Shown: positions 9,201 through 21,117 of the stretch, piece by piece
How positions within the stretch are numbered: the stretch's first letter is position 1
How the letters are laid out: each line of letters opens with the position of its first letter
Assembly (NCBI GenBank): GCA_946902985.2
Contig: OX336395.1
Location: forward strand, 291,581,065-291,645,064
Direction: 5' to 3'
Length of the DNA stretch: 64,000 nucleotides
DNA from: Meconema thalassinum
Taxonomy: Eukaryota > Arthropoda > Insecta > Orthoptera > Tettigoniidae
The notes under the pieces: generated by a model
Database searches by the model: none
The model's input: only the letters and a program-made list of their open reading frames with translations
What the model was told of the DNA's origin: nothing
Program-made: the position numbers and the translations under genes

Positions 9201-10820
9201 AATGTTAAAGATAATGTGATCTACAAACTGATCGTAAGAGAGAAGGAATAGTAATGTGATCTAAGAGTTGATCGTGGAAGTGAAGGAATAACGTGCTGGT
9301 AACGATACAGTAAATAACATTGTCAATATTTTATTCATAATAATTTGGGAATATAAGGAATTTTATTTCAAGGTTTAGAATTATTAGAACGTCAATTTAA
9401 GGAGACCCATGCATCATTTAGGGTGAATATGTAAATAGAAAACGTCGTTTTACGAGTTATTAATATGATGGAGTACAGTATGGTCAACAGGAAGTTGATA
9501 TAGACGAGGTGTCTATGGTAGTGCAGTTTTTATTTACTCCTTAACGAGGACACAGTGAAGTCCCAATACCGAAAATCACGGTATATTTTTCTTCTAGGCG
9601 AAGCTATGATTTTTAATTTGAAGTTTCAAGTTTTATATTCATTATGAATGAGATGTTGATTAATTGTTTGTTGGACATTTATTATGTTTGTTGTCCTATA
9701 TTTGAATAAACGTTAGCAGGCACGTTTTAGTTTGCCTGTTCCTTTTTATAGAACTTGTCGATTACTTCATTTAATAATCAGCTGCGGTGGTACTACTAGT
9801 TATTTACTGGGGCCCACCTTTAAACCATTACCCTCGAGATTCCAAGAATCTCATCCTCCGATCGTTTGTTGTAGGATTCGTATGTAACTAGATAGTAGTG
9901 CTATCGTATCTTTTGTAAATATCTTTGTATCGAGAGGTTCCTAACCAACCATCTAGCAGGGAATTGTTGGTATATCTAGCTGGGTATCAGCGTCCGTTGC
10001 GATCCTTCCCATCCTCCGGATAATAGGTGGTGGTTATGTGCATTTTGGGCACAGTACCTGCAGTGAGTTGCCATGTCTATATGGTGTATGATAGAGTAGA
10101 CTAAGTAAAATAGATCTGATGATGATCGCTTGACGATCGAATCTAGTCATCCAAGTGTATTTATTAATCTCACGAAGGCTAATTGTTTTCAGGATTAGGG
10201 AATAGCCCATCTCATCGTGTTGACAGACTGAAAAGCACCAAACTTTTGTTTACTAAGGCAACACTGAAAAATGGCCTCAAACCCCGTAATAAACAGCGGT
10301 GTTCAAACAAGGAATGAGAATTTTTAGAACCTTCCCTAATAGTTTAAAAGTTTCCAAGAAGAAACCGAATGTAGTATTCAGGGAACACGGAGCAATTGAG
10401 ATAACTGTAAATATCTTGTTACCACCAGGTTTTGCCTAAATCTATTAATAAATAAATAAAAACTCACTGTTAAAGTTCAGATGAAGTTCGGGGTATTCTT
10501 GAAACATACAAACAGCTCATTAGTCTAGGCTGCTTTCAGTGCATGGGCTCTGGGCAACTAATGTTCCTGCACTCACATCACTAGTCACTACGCCTATATA
10601 CTACAAACGATGAGTCCCGGGGTTAAACATGCAGTCACGTACTTTGCTGCTGTATTTACTTAATAAAATTGGAATTAACTATCGAAAATATTCAATATAT
10701 ACCGGGTGATCCAGCAGCCCCGTTCCAGTGTAGTTTTACGCAACCCGGAATATTAGTTCCGTCCTGAAATTATCTGCCGTGCCGGTATGCTCTGAGATCT
10801 TGCATTTACCGTCTCACCTT
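9201..10820. other. No recognisable gene
   Basis: AT-rich DNA separates the two copies of the 0.95 kb block. Small local duplications are visible (GTGATCTA..TGATCGT..GAAGGAATA near 9217-9290). At 10252-10275 the motif AAGGCAACACTGAAAAATGG matches the inverted-repeat arms at 35960-36142. No coding match was seen. Confidence 0.4.
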
Positions 10821-11775
10821 GATAGGACGCCGTAATAGTATGCTCATATTAAACACTGGGGATCATATGGAACACTAAATTGATATGGGGACCGCAGTAA
10901 ACCCAATACAGAGTGTAGCGTAGTTGGTAAAGTCTTGCGTGTGAGGTTCGAGTCCGGGCTAGTAATGTAAGTTCAATACTCGCTTTCATGCAAATTGTGT
11001 GTGAATGAAAGTGTTAGTTAATAGGCCGCAATTAATAGGAACACAACAGTAGCAAATGATCGAAGTGACGACCGTTTTGGTTCATGCACATTCGGGCCCA
11101 GTGCCCAATAGATCGTCTCCGTGATTAGTTGCCGGAGCTGGTCGGGGTTTTCCGGCAACCGTTTTTGCAAACGCTTAGGAAAAGAAGTGGATTTCTTCTC
11201 AGGGTACGAAGAAGTTTATTGGACCTTCTTTGTGCTAACAATTTTCTCTGTTAGGCTACAGCGAGGGGTTATTTTAAGAGGTGATGCAATTACAGATAAC
11301 ACTTCAAGTGTTTCTGCCGTATGGCACCACAGAAATACTTCAGATGACGAACCAATACACTTGTTTTGCCCTAAGGGTCTTGAATCTTGGTATTCTTATC
11401 AACGAGAAGGTCATAAGAATAACCTTTCTCTGCCATTATGGCTACAATAAAGACTGAGTTGCTTCGGAGGTGTTTATACCAAGAATAGTAGTGAATCACT
11501 GAATATAAAAATTGTAAAATTTGCCCTCAATCAGTATTTGCCGATACAAAAAGTCTGAAGATTGCTGTAAATCGGGGGCGGTGCCTCAATAAGGCCCCAC
11601 GCACCCAGGGTCGAATTGCGCATAATTTGTTTAGTTAATTCCTAAAAATGACTTTAAGTTGCAGATATCATACTTATAATACTTATAAGTGGTTTTCCCT
11701 AGCTGATGATCCTGACAGCCTCGTACGGTGTATTAGGGCCGCTCTACTGAACCTGAACTGGGAAAACAGTGGATA
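10821..11775 (+). repeat. Long dispersed repeat, copy 2 (partner at 8194-9200)
   Basis: It has the same order as copy 1: GATAGGACGCCG start, tRNA-like A and B boxes near 10916-10960, then the Mutator-like remnant. Copy 2 reads AGTTGCCGGAGCTGGTCGGG where copy 1 has a small rearrangement. The copies share their edges but not their flanks. Confidence 0.75.
11275..11580 (+). pseudogene. Mutator-like transposase fragment, copy 2
   Basis: This copy keeps a longer frame than the first: GDAITDNTSSVSAVWHHRN, then FCPKGLESWYSYQREGHKN. The next conserved block, with LLRRC, is frameshifted and interrupted by stops. It is the same family and the same decay state as 8655-8985. Confidence 0.5.
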
Positions 11776-12074
11776 TAGCACTGTCTTGCACGCGAATGAA
11801 GGGATTTTTCTTCCTCTTCAAGGTCCTCCCGAATGGGCCCATAGCGTTGCTCTGAAGCGATAGTATATCTCTCCATTTTACTTTCTGGTTCTGTCTGTGT
11901 TTGAAGGGACAAAGGCCTGCCCTACCCCACGCCCTTAAACAAGTATTCAGCCATTGGTCAGCTTGCTGACTTACACACATTTTCAGTTGTCTCGTGTTCA
12001 AACAAGTGTCTTGGTGAGTTTTGTGCATGGAATTAATTTATATAAATTAATGTGATTTTAACTTTTGTGGTACT

Positions 12075-12340
12075 TGTTTCTCGTCACCCGCCTCTGGAAA
12101 CTGCATGGATGTTGATCAGCAAAGGGTTTAATACCAATGAATGGTGGAAGCATAGATGGCAGATTAACGCTACTACAGAACAACTGAAGATGCCATGCAT
12201 AACGACCAAGCCACCTGGCTTTGAATTACCGCGGAAGATCTGGTCAGTTCTCAACCGTATAAGAACCAACACTGGCAGGTGTGCTGATTCTCTGCTCAAG
12301 TGGAAGATGTGATTGCGGCGCTGAAAAGCAGACTATTCAG
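12075..12340 (+). pseudogene. LINE ORF2 C-terminus (relative of the intact LINE at 3393-6395)
   Basis: The frame reads PPGFELPRKIWSVLNRIRTN and then GRCADSLLKWK. After a one-base shift it continues CDCGAEKQTIQ. This aligns with the tail of the intact LINE (PAGFDLPRKTWVTLNRVRTN, CDCGAVRQTMNH). It is 5'-truncated and cut at 12340 by the RNase H LINE, so it predates that insertion. Confidence 0.75.
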
Positions 12341-13440
12341 TTAGTTAGTTATTGTTGTTTTAAGGGGCGGAACTACGAGGTCATCTGCCCCTCTTAACAC
12401 AGATTAAAGAATACAAATTTTGAATTTAAAATTTTGAGGTGGACATCTAAATTTAAAAAGACCAAAAATTAATAAAACAAAAACAAACAATTAAATAAAA
12501 AATAAAAATTATAAAAATAAACAAAAATTACGGAAAAAACAAAACATTATCATTCAAAAACGAACAAGTCGTTGAGTCAAAGTTCACTGGAAAATTTAGA
12601 TTGCTGGCCCTAACCCACTCTCACTTATAAAGCGGATAACGCGATCAGCAGCCACCGCGTCATCGGCTAATATAAGTTTGAGTGTCGTCTGCAAACCAAG
12701 GTTTCTTCGTAAGTCAGCAAGATCCACACACTGGGTGAAAATGTGGGCCACGGTGAATACGGCTCCACAGGTACAAAGTGGGGGGTCTTCCCTTCTCATT
12801 AGGTACGAGTGGGTGGATCTTGTATGACCTATCCTTAGCCTACACAAAATGACGGACTCTCTCCGGGCCCGGAAGGAGCTCCGCCACACGCGAGTTGTTC
12901 CCTTGATCGCTCTCAGTTTACTGGGCAGTGGGTCAGCTAGCCACTGACTCTCCCAAAAAGCCAGAACTTGTAGGCGTAACTGAGAGCGAATATCTCTAGC
13001 GGGTACCTCCATTGGTCGAGGTGGTAGTGATACCGCCTCTTTTGCAGCTTGATCTGCTAACTCATTTCCCACAATTCCCATGTGGCTTGGAAGCCACAGA
13101 AAGGTGATTCGAGTGTCAGCGTGGCACAGCCCGGCTAGTAGGTCGTGGATTCGCTGCACTAGGGGGAGTTGCGGGAAACATGTAGCAATTGACTGCAACG
13201 ATCTCAAAGAGTCGGTACACACGAGAAAGTGGATTCGAGCATCCTGTAGTGCAATCTGCAGAGCTTCATAGATGGCCACGAGCTCCGCAGTAAACACACT
13301 ACAGGCCTCAGGTAAAGAGATCTTGGTACTTGCACCATCAATAACGTAAGCACAACCCACTTTCTCGTCCACCTTCGAACCATCCGTGTATAGAATGCCA
13401 GCGTCCGGAAATTGGAGCATGTGCTTCAGGAATGTCCCCT
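12341..13440 (-). mobile_element. RNase H-bearing I-type LINE, copy a (5'-truncated)
   Basis: In its own direction the element ends with GATGACCTCGTAGTTCCGCC, then CCTTAAAACAACAATAACTAACTAA. The 3' UTR is AT-rich (12360-12595). It matches copies at 21118-21923 and 47978-48528 and the stubs at 32080 and 39549. Copies a and b are almost identical, which points to recent mobility. The 5' edge near 13440-13500 is uncertain and I could not find a convincing TSD. Confidence 0.82.
12596..13420 (-). CDS. LINE ORF2 C-terminal part: RNase H domain plus tail (partial)
   Basis: An open frame of 274 codons begins inside ORF2, so the apparent start Met is internal; the frame stays open to about 13500. RNase H motifs are in order: ILYTDGSK (first Asp), TAELVAIYEAL (Glu), VCTDSLRSLQS (second Asp) and WLPSHMGIVGNELADQAAK (His/Asp region). 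A C-terminal CTCGAVFTVAHIFTQC zinc-like motif follows. This arrangement belongs to ORF2 of I-type or R1-type LINEs, where RNase H removes RNA from the hybrid. EN and RT are missing because of 5' truncation. Confidence 0.88.
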   Translation of the reverse strand: MLQFPDAGILYTDGSKVDEKVGCAYVIDGASTKISLPEACSVFTAELVAIYEALQIALQDARIHFLVCTDSLRSLQSIATCFPQLPLVQRIHDLLAGLCHADTRITFLWLPSHMGIVGNELADQAAKEAVSLPPRPMEVPARDIRSQLRLQVLAFWESQWLADPLPSKLRAIKGTTRVWRSSFRARRESVILCRLRIGHTRSTHSYLMRREDPPLCTCGAVFTVAHIFTQCVDLADLRRNLGLQTTLKLILADDAVAADRVIRFISESGLGPAI

Positions 13441-14145
13441 CAGAATTTTCCCCGGCGATCCAACAGAGTTCCTGGTGATGACGGAGGAATGAATACTCTA
13501 TATTCGTGGTCTATAATTTTGCAATCATTTTTATATTTTAGTGACGTTTGTAGCCATACGGTAAATAAATATAATATTCTGATTTTGTGCGACATGGGCA
13601 AATCAAAGTGGAATGTTTATTAACAAAACCATAAAAATACACGAATAAACACACAAGCTTCTTAGCATTGTAAGCCGCGGAGTTCACTCGTACCATGACA
13701 TGAATAACACATTTCTATTTAACAGAGTTTATTTTGGAGACATTGGCAGGCCTTAGATATTAAATATTATAAAATATTAGGTATTAAGATGTACTTAGCG
13801 TATTCTTATCTGTCTCTAATTTATTGTAAGTCAAATAACAATTACGCATTGGGCACATAAAGCCTGGAATATCCAAATAATCGCCTATCTACAACATTTA
13901 CTAAGACATATAGTACAGTAAACGTATAAATACACGAATAAACACACAGGACTTAGCAGAACAAAGAGGGCGAACCTTAAGTAGGAGATGTTGGCGACTC
14001 TGGCTTCTATCTAGTGTACACGTTGAAACAATTGACTGCCAGAACGCACAACTATTCAATGTTTAAAATCAGTCACTAATTAAATAATGCAGGCCAACCG
14101 TGCGGTGTATTATGTGTTTGAAATAGCTTGGCCAACTCGGAACTA
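13441..14145. other. No recognisable gene
   Basis: AT-rich DNA. The phrase AAATACACGAATAAACACACA occurs at about 13635 and again at about 13931, a small local duplication. Nothing else was recognised. Confidence 0.4.
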
Positions 14146-15261
14146 GATCAGTGAAACCTCTCTATAATGGACACCCTTGGGACCGTAAATACTGAGGGGT
14201 GCCCACTATAGATAGGGTTAGAGAAATTGATTGCAATTTGGCACATGTACTTGTGCAGTATGTGTACTTACATGAAAACGCAGAATTACGCGCGGTAAAA
14301 CAGTCCTGTCTCGTCCGCGTTTAAAATGTTCTCCGGCGAATAGCCGTCAGTGATGGAAGGCAATTTTTCTTCCCCAGCTTTAAACATCCGTATCAACAGT
14401 GGAGGAATCTCCGCAAATTGCTTTCTAAAATTCTCAAGCCAGCCGTTCGAGGCTTTTTAATCTCCGATACCTAATTCTGCCGCGAAATTCAATGCTTTGG
14501 CATGTTTCATTGGTCTGAACACAGGGACGTTATGACTTCTTATTTTGCTGAACCACCCTATCACTTATTTATCAATAACAGCACCATTACCACTTTGAAA
14601 CAGTCTATTTTGCAGCTCATTACTATTAAGACGCCATACCTTATTATCTCTTCTTGTTTTTTCACAATTTCTTCTGCCTGTGTCTTTCCAATCTGAAACA
14701 CTTCACATGGTTTCCGTACACCACATTTCGCACGTTTGTGATAATCTGCGATGTCTATTTTCTCTCTTAAAGTTAAACTTTTACGAGGAACCATTTCAGA
14801 TGCACTCACTAGCTACTGTAACGCACAGGTCCTACAATAGATTTAAGAAGTTACGGTAAAACTGACCAGATAGTGAAAGTATGAATTCCCATATCCCAAC
14901 TGTTTCAAGTTCAAGAGAACAAAGAAAGCGATACCATCAGGTCTACGTTTATTTTTGGAGCAGTGCAGAAGATAGGGGATGGGAACTGACTTCCAGGAAG
15001 CACAGAATGAGTCGAAAGTACTTTAACACAACAGAGTGTTCATACAAGACTAATAGACCTACAGAGATGCGATTTCTTTTCAAAACAAGTGTCCGCTAAG
15101 AGAGGTTGATTGTTCTTTTTAATGCGGCCGGGGTGTCCCTGTCCGTAATAACGAGTGTCCGCATAAGAGAGATTAATTACTAACATACTTAATAGGGGTT
15201 TGGTCACGGACCTGGAAAATCTTCCGTTATGAAGGGGTGTCCGTTAAGAGAGGTTTCACTC
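14146..15261 (-). mobile_element. pogo/Tigger-type DNA transposon, internally deleted
   Basis: The terminal inverted repeats (TIRs) are CAGTGAAACCTCTCTATAAT at the left and AGAGTGAAACCTCTCTTAAC (reverse complement) at the right, both leading into GGACACCC. Each end abuts a TA (14144-14145 and 15262-15263), the target expected for Tc1/mariner/pogo elements. The body is about 1.1 kb, too short for a complete element, and only the N-terminal half of a transposase is left. Confidence 0.82.
14290..14809 (-). pseudogene. Tigger/pogo transposase N-terminal half
   Basis: The frame starting at 14793-14795 reads PRKSLTLREKIDIADYHK and then IGKTQAEEIVKKQEEI. This is the CENP-B-type N-terminal HTH of Tigger/pogo transposases. 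Further along (14300-14500), in broken frames, are KASNGWLENFRKQF and YSPENILNADETGLFYR, the second DNA-binding part and the region before the catalytic core. The DDE core is absent. Stops and a shift make it non-functional. Confidence 0.8.
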
Positions 15262-15423
15262 TAGTGGCCTCTAGAAATTGGACGATGCAAATCAATTTGA
15301 GTGTACGCACCCTCCAACTTCTTCACCACGCTAGTTATTTCGCATAAATATATAAAATAATATCTGATTTAATTTCACTGTGAGATCTATTTTACCCGGC
15401 ATGCCTTGCGATGCCACAGAAAG

Positions 15424-15629
15424 ATAATAATAATGTCCCTTTTAACAACTGTGGCTTCTAGAGACGCCTGGGTGACGGAATTTTGGCCCGAAGGGGATTT
15501 TTAACGTCTACTGTTACGGCCCCTTCGCATTTGCGCGCCCTCAAATGACAACTGGCTGCGCCAGGATTCGATCCTGCAACCTTGGTTACAGCAGGCGAGA
15601 ACGTTACCGCTGAGCTACGCAGCCAGCCC

Positions 15630-15630
<1 letters not shown>
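15424..15630 (-). repeat. SINE-B (tRNA-derived), copy 1
   Basis: In reverse orientation the head begins near 15628 with GGCTGCGTAGCTCAGCGGTA (A box). GGATCGAATCC (B box) follows, then the family body with GCGCAAATGCGAAGG and GGGACATTATTATTATC at the 3' end. Copies lie at 46262-46451 and 49751-49976. The short AGAAAG flank may be the TSD that later grew into the microsatellite at 15631. Confidence 0.78.
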
Positions 15631-15661
<31 letters not shown>

Positions 15662-15663
15662 AT
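15631..15663. repeat. (GAAA)n microsatellite
   Basis: About seven AGAA units sit directly at the head end of SINE-B. The short AGAAAG at 15417-15423, on the other side of the SINE, suggests it seeded from the duplicated target. Confidence 0.9.
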
Positions 15664-16069
15664 AAAAAGAAGCGTTTGAATTGCAATCTCGTAACAGCTA
15701 GGTCATTTGCCCTTAATGATAATAATAGGCTAATGAAAAAGGAAAGATTGCTAAACTGATATCGGTAATTCAGAGTGGCGAAGCTTTGAGCCTTGGAATA
15801 CCCATTTCATTCTCAAGGAATGTGAACCTTTGAATTTTCCAATTTTTCATTGGCATAGGCAAATTAAATATCCAGTTTTGGGTATTATTCTCTGTGAGAT
15901 TGACGCCAGGTTCTCAGAGCGGGACTGAGCGGCCAGCGAGTCTCCTTTAAACAGGCTCAAGTCTCTGCGCATGCGCCAAGAGGAATATCAAAACGTTTTG
16001 ATCAATGTAGAATCCAAATTGGGCATTCTCTCAAATTCTTATAATATTTATACCGAATTATCCATCCTA
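15664..16069. other. No recognisable feature
   Basis: Unique-looking AT-rich DNA. No repeat partner or coding match was seen. Confidence 0.35.
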
Positions 16070-16880
16070 TATAACACGGTAATAACTGGTTGGCACCTAT
16101 CGAAATTTAAACTCTGTATTTGAAGAAGATTTAGCTTACTCGTTCAAGCGCTGAGCTGGATTATTTATTGATTTTTGCACTTGATTTTTAAATTATTTAT
16201 TTGTGTATTTTCTAAATAAGTATATTACAAAGCTTGATATTTATTTACACTTACCATTAATATTTCTTATTTTCAAACTGCATTTTTGAAAAATTATTGT
16301 TAAGACCAATATTGAATTTTATTTTATTTAATACTGTATTGTAAGGATATCCAATGTATTACTATAAAAAAAAGTCAACCCCTGGCACTATCCAGCCCAT
16401 GACGGGCTAAGGCCGACCAAGCGACCGCTGCCCAGCCATTTTGGCCTGCAGATATTGGGGTGACGCGTGATCAGTGCGTCGGGTCCCCTCGGCCGTTAAT
16501 CTTGGTATTCGTGATCGGGGCGCTGTCTCACTGTCAGACAGCTATTCAATTGTCCTCACGAGGGTGAGTGCACCCCGTTCCAACCCTCACGTCAGTTTTA
16601 AAATCCCTGACGGAGCCGGGGATCGAACCCGGGGCCTCCGGGTGAGAGGCAGGCGCGCTACCCCAACACCACGGGGCCGGCTATATGTATTATTATATTT
16701 AATTTTATTTCAGTTTATATCTTGAACATTTCACTTCTCATTTAGATTTAAGTCCATATATATTATTTCATTTTAATTCTTAATTGAATTTCATTTATTT
16801 TAAGCTGAAGATGACCTCATCGAAACATGTCCAATATTATGTAAAATATTAATTCGGCGTATAATTTTAAACTAATAACT
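16070..16880 (+). repeat. AT-rich dispersed repeat R1, split by a SINE
   Basis: The parts 16070-16375 and 16690-16880 together align, in the opposite orientation, with 37730-38250. Shared phrases include TTGAAGAAGATTT, CAAGCG(C/T)TGAGCTGGA, TTTTGAAAAATTATTGT and CGAAACATGTCCAATAT. The partner copy lacks the inserted SINE and so serves as the empty site. No coding content was seen. Confidence 0.7.
16376..16689 (-). repeat. SINE-C (tRNA-derived) inserted in repeat R1
   Basis: In reverse orientation it starts near 16686 with GGTGTTGGGGTAGCGCGCCT (A box) and GGTTCGATCCCCGG (B box). About 250 bases of body follow, ending in a T/A-rich tail at 16376. The flanks ATGTATTACTATA and ATGTATTATTATA look like a 13-bp TSD with one change. 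It is a SINE head rather than a tRNA gene. Confidence 0.75.
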
Positions 16881-16972
16881 GAATGCGTCAGCAGAGAGCA
16901 TAGGCTCCAAGCAATCCAACCGTGAGGCGGGCGGTATTTCAGCGCGTGCATGTTCGTTTGTGAGTTTCAAAA

Positions 16973-17390
16973 CATGGATCAGTGTAGTAATTTAACAGTG
17001 TATTTAAAATCAAGACCATTTTCTTCGTTGTCCTATGAAGAGAAATGTGCAGTGCAAGAGAGAAGACCAAAACCCCATCTAAATATTGTACAGAGTGATA
17101 AGGATCAGTCACGTAAATTCCAGTCTCAATGGTATGAATGGTTAACAGCAAGTGTAACGACGGGCACGATGCATTGTTACGTTTGTATTCTGTTTAGTGG
17201 CGATTGTGAAGAATAGAATGAAACTGGGATTGCGTGTATTAAACATTTTCATTGTAGAGCACGTACGCATCAAATTTCTAAAAAACATATTCTTAATTGG
17301 GAACGATATCATCTTCTGCAACAACAGAGAATAGATATTGATATCATTGATATCTTTGCTGAGCCTGGAGTTCACCTACAAAATACTTGA
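16973..17390 (+). pseudogene. hAT transposase N-terminal fragment (TTF-type zinc finger)
   Basis: The frame from the ATG at 16973 reads MDQCSNLTVYLK, then RKFQSQWYEWLTASVTTGTM, then HCYVCILF. This matches the TTF-type zinc finger that opens ZMYM-like hAT transposases. After a stop at 17213-17215 the same frame goes on with CIKHFHCRARTHQISKKHIL, the His part of the finger. The catalytic region is absent. A relative on the other strand is inside the hAT at 29667-32560. Confidence 0.6.
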
Positions 17391-17562
17391 GAATACCCAG
17401 TTGGAGTTTCGCCACTAGTCTCAACCTTATTTGCTGGCTTAGGCTTCTAGGGCTCCCAGCTCCGTCAATCTCCAAGGAATGAGGATCGCGAGTTTTGTGT
17501 GTGAGTTAGATTTATTGTGATTGAAAATGTGCTTCTTGGAAACTTTTTATAGTGTTTGAAAT

Positions 17563-18876
17563 CATGCAATCCACTTCGAAAGGTGTACCCGGGAGACCTC
17601 TTAAGAGCCAGGCTAAAGAAATAATAAGCAATGTTACTCTGTTCATAAAGAGAAATACAATTTAGATTATAATATTGATGTTGCAACTAGTGAGGCTACT
17701 GGTAAATCTAGAGTCCACTGTGAAGAGAATATTAAAGGAAAGCAAATCAGCTTCTGCAGGATCTGCAGAGTTTGTGTCACCGAAGAAAAGAAGAAACCGT
17801 CGGAAGAAACGTGTCGAGTTCGATACTTTTACGGCAGCTGTAATATGCAGAAATATACAAGAATTTTATACCGTAAAAACAGTGTCCGTCTATTAGAAAA
17901 TTACTGATCGCCTTGAGAAATGATGAGGTACTGGAGTATAGCATGGAATATCTTCAAATGACGATTCGGGAAATAGGCTTCAGATGGAGGAAATGCCAAA
18001 GCAATTTTAATAGAAGAACCCGAGCTCGCTGCATGGAGAGCAAAGTATCTTAGAACTCTCAGACAGTTTCGGAATGAAGGCAAAACAATAATCTCCCTGG
18101 ATGAAACTTACCTTCATTCATCTCACACAACTACATATTGTTGGCAGTCTGGAGAGACTAGTGCAACGGTCCAGGTGACAAAGGGTCCTCGGTCAATAAT
18201 TGTTCACGCAGGAAGCGAATCTGGTTTTGTTCCCGGTGCTCTGTTAGTGTCCCAGACAACAAGTGGGGATTATCATGGGGATATGAATTTTAATAATTTC
18301 TCGCGATGGCTTCGAGAGTGTTTGTTGCCCAACCTTTCCGAAAGGTCAGTTGTTGTGCTTGACAAAAGTACAGAGGGATAAGAAGCCGACTTATATCACT
18401 CCGAAAGAAGATATAAGGGAATGGTTGAAGAACCACGGAATTGTTTATGAGCCAAAAATGACAAAGCCGCAGCTTCTCGGACTAGTAAAGGTTGTTTCAG
18501 ATGAGAAGCACTTCTTAGTAGTTTACAAGACTGCGCCTGCCTCCGTACCACCCAGATTAGAACCGCATCAAGCTAGTATGGGGTTACATAAAGTCTATTG
18601 TTGGTCGTGATTGCCTTTCAACTAGGTTACAGGAGAAAAAAGCATTTCTTTTTGATGAATCGTGTCAGTATTCAATGGCAAGTTTGTTGTTCCCACGTGC
18701 GCAAAATAGAAGAAGAATACTGGCAACATTTCGGGTTGATGGACGGCGCAATTGACAATCGCATTATTCTGCTGCGTGGCGATGATTCTAGTTCTGAGTC
18801 GAGTTCCGAGGACAGCGGAAGCTCATCTGAGAATATTTATGGTAGGCCTATTGATATTATTCCTTCAGTTCGTTAG
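17563..18876 (+). pseudogene. IS630/Tc1-type DDE transposase, frameshifted remnant
   Basis: Pieces in all three frames line up in the right order for a DDE_3-type transposase: STSKGVPGRPLKSQAKE, then FTAAVICRNIQEFYTVK, then IREIGFRWRKCQS. The DDE core follows with ISLDETYLHSSHTTTYCW (first Asp), MTKGPRSIIVHAGSESGFVP and SGDYHGDMNFNNFSRWLREC, then SERSVVVLD (second Asp). Right after it, about 20 bp of the expected block are missing. RLPPYHPDLNP-like residues near 18537-18575 carry the third acidic site, and the acidic tail ends near 18876. It has at least four shifts or stops, so it is long dead. Confidence 0.72.
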
Positions 18877-18889
18877 GGCCATCTATGGA

Positions 18890-19530
18890 CCACGATGCTT
18901 GTGTTTTAGCTGTATGTTTCTCAATGTCATCATCGTTGTTTGCCACAATTGGTGTCCTGAGTGGTGGGTTTGGCAGCCGCTTTCTTGTAGGTGCCTTGTG
19001 CTTTTCTGATGGCCCACTAGTCCTTCATTTTCCTGCCAAATCCAATCTTGCGCTCCTCAGACCATTTCCTGGTCTCGTCCTTTGGTATGTGGGTAGCTTC
19101 TGTGAGGGACGTTATGCAGGGTGTAGTTTTGACAGTTATATGATAGTTACTCCGGTCATCTATGTCATTTTGATTAATATGGAGTTCCGCAAGTTCCTTC
19201 ATCCACAAGAATCCAGTAGCTTTACCCTTGTTAGCAACCTTGAAGTTCCTATGGGATAACCTGTTAGAGTCCATTCTGGACAGGTGTCCGAAGAAAGTCA
19301 GTCGCCATTCTTCTGATAGCATCTATGAGGTTTTCTTGATGCTGGTAGAGCTCACGATTTGGTTTATATCATCGTCTTCCATCTGGTAGAATCCTTGGTG
19401 CTACTATCCTTCTCAGGAACTTTCTTTCTTGCACCTCAAGTGCTCTTAGTGGGGTCATCTTAGATATAGGCACTCTGCTGCATAGAGAACTGAAGGTCTG
19501 ACTACTGCATTGTGCTACCAGCCACGGGGA
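18890..19530 (-). pseudogene. 5'-truncated LINE: RT C-terminal tail
   Basis: On the minus strand the order is NKMTPLRALEVQERKFLRRI, then a break, then WRLTFFGHLSRMDSNRLSHR and DRSNYHITVK. These are the post-RT blocks of a common insect LINE. The polymerase itself is missing. The frame is broken near 19323-19370. It lies back to back with the next LINE on the plus strand. Confidence 0.68.
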
Positions 19531-21117
19531 AATAGATCGATAGGACGTCCGATGAAGAGATGGAGGAAAAGTGCAAGACCGTAACGGGACATTTGCCCAA
19601 TACTTGGAAGGAAGATGATGAGATGATGATTTCGATGTGGCAAAGCTAAAAGACAAGGAAGTAAAAAATGCATTCGTAATCATTCTTACAAATAGATTCC
19701 AGGCACTTCAAAATCTACGTGATGATGTTGAAACACAATGGATTCTGTGAGTACATGTGCTGAAGAGACTGTTGGACGACGGAGAGGAACACAGAAAGAG
19801 CGATGGATTCAAGATCGAACTTGGCATCTGATAGATGAAAGAAGGATGGTATAGCAACAGTGTCAACAAGCTAAAGTTCAAGAAGAGCTTCAGGTAGCTA
19901 GACGAAAATATTCTGAGTTAGACCGCCGAGTAAAAAGCAGTTGCAGAGCGGACAAAAGCGAGTGGTTTGAACGGATAGCTAAAGAAGCTCAAAATGCTGC
20001 CTCTCGAAATGACACGAGGACATTGTACCGTACTGTCCGAGAACTTACTGGAGCCCATAGTCGTTCAAACAGCCCCATAAAGGATAAAAATTGGCAAACT
20101 TCAGCTCACAAGATATGAACAATCTGCCCGATGGGTTGAGTACTTCAAAGAAACCATAAACCAGCCAAACCACTCAATGCCTACAACTTCGAAAATGAGC
20201 CTAAAAAGCAAGAGTTAATGGTAAAAAAAGGTGATATTACAGAAGGAGAGGTGTGCGCAGCAATCAAAACACTTAAAACAACAAAGCAGCTGGTTTGGAT
20301 GAAATCTCAGCAGAGATTCTAAAATATGGAGGTCCAGCATTAATTCACCACCCTACTAAAATCTGCAATATCTGTTGGCAAACAAGGCAAGTTCCAGAAG
20401 ACTGGAGACGTGGCAACATCGTGAAACCACCAAAGAAAGGAAATCTAACTGAATGTACAAATTGGAGATGTATCACGCATCTCTCGGTGCCAGGCCTCAT
20501 TCTTCTAAAACGGATACAAGAAGCAGCAGATTTTCCACTGCGAGAAGAACAGGCTGGTTTTCGAAGAGGAAGATGCTGCTCTGAACAAATATTGATTCTA
20601 CGAAATGTAATAGAACAATGTATAGAATTTAACTGTCCGTTGCATCTAAACTTCGTTGATTTCAGAAAAGCTTCTGGCAGTATTCACCGAGAATCATTGA
20701 GGAATATTGTGAGCCTATATGGAATTCCCTACCATCACATCGATGTTTTCAAAAACCACTATCTGGACTCGAGCTGTTGTATAAAAACAGCAGATGGGAA
20801 CACCCATTTCTTTAGCATTCTCACTGGTGTCAGACAAGGATTCATTTTGTCACCATTCCTATTCATATGGGTCATAGATTTTGTAATGAGAAAAGCTATG
20901 GACAATCCTAATGAGGGGATAAGTTGGAATGAGCTATCTATGATAACGGATCTGGGTTTTGCTGATGACATCGTCCTTCTGGAAAAAACGCCACAAAGTT
21001 TACAATTAATGACAACCAAGCTGGATGGAATGGCCAGTTCTGCTGGACTACAGATAAATGGTGACAAGACAAATACAATGTGCATAAAAAGTGGGAATGT
21101 ATCTACACAAATTATAG

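Noticed and set aside
13080..13271. Plus-strand ORF inside the RNase H LINE as a separate gene
   Set aside because: It is antisense to the RNase H domain, which carries all expected catalytic motifs.
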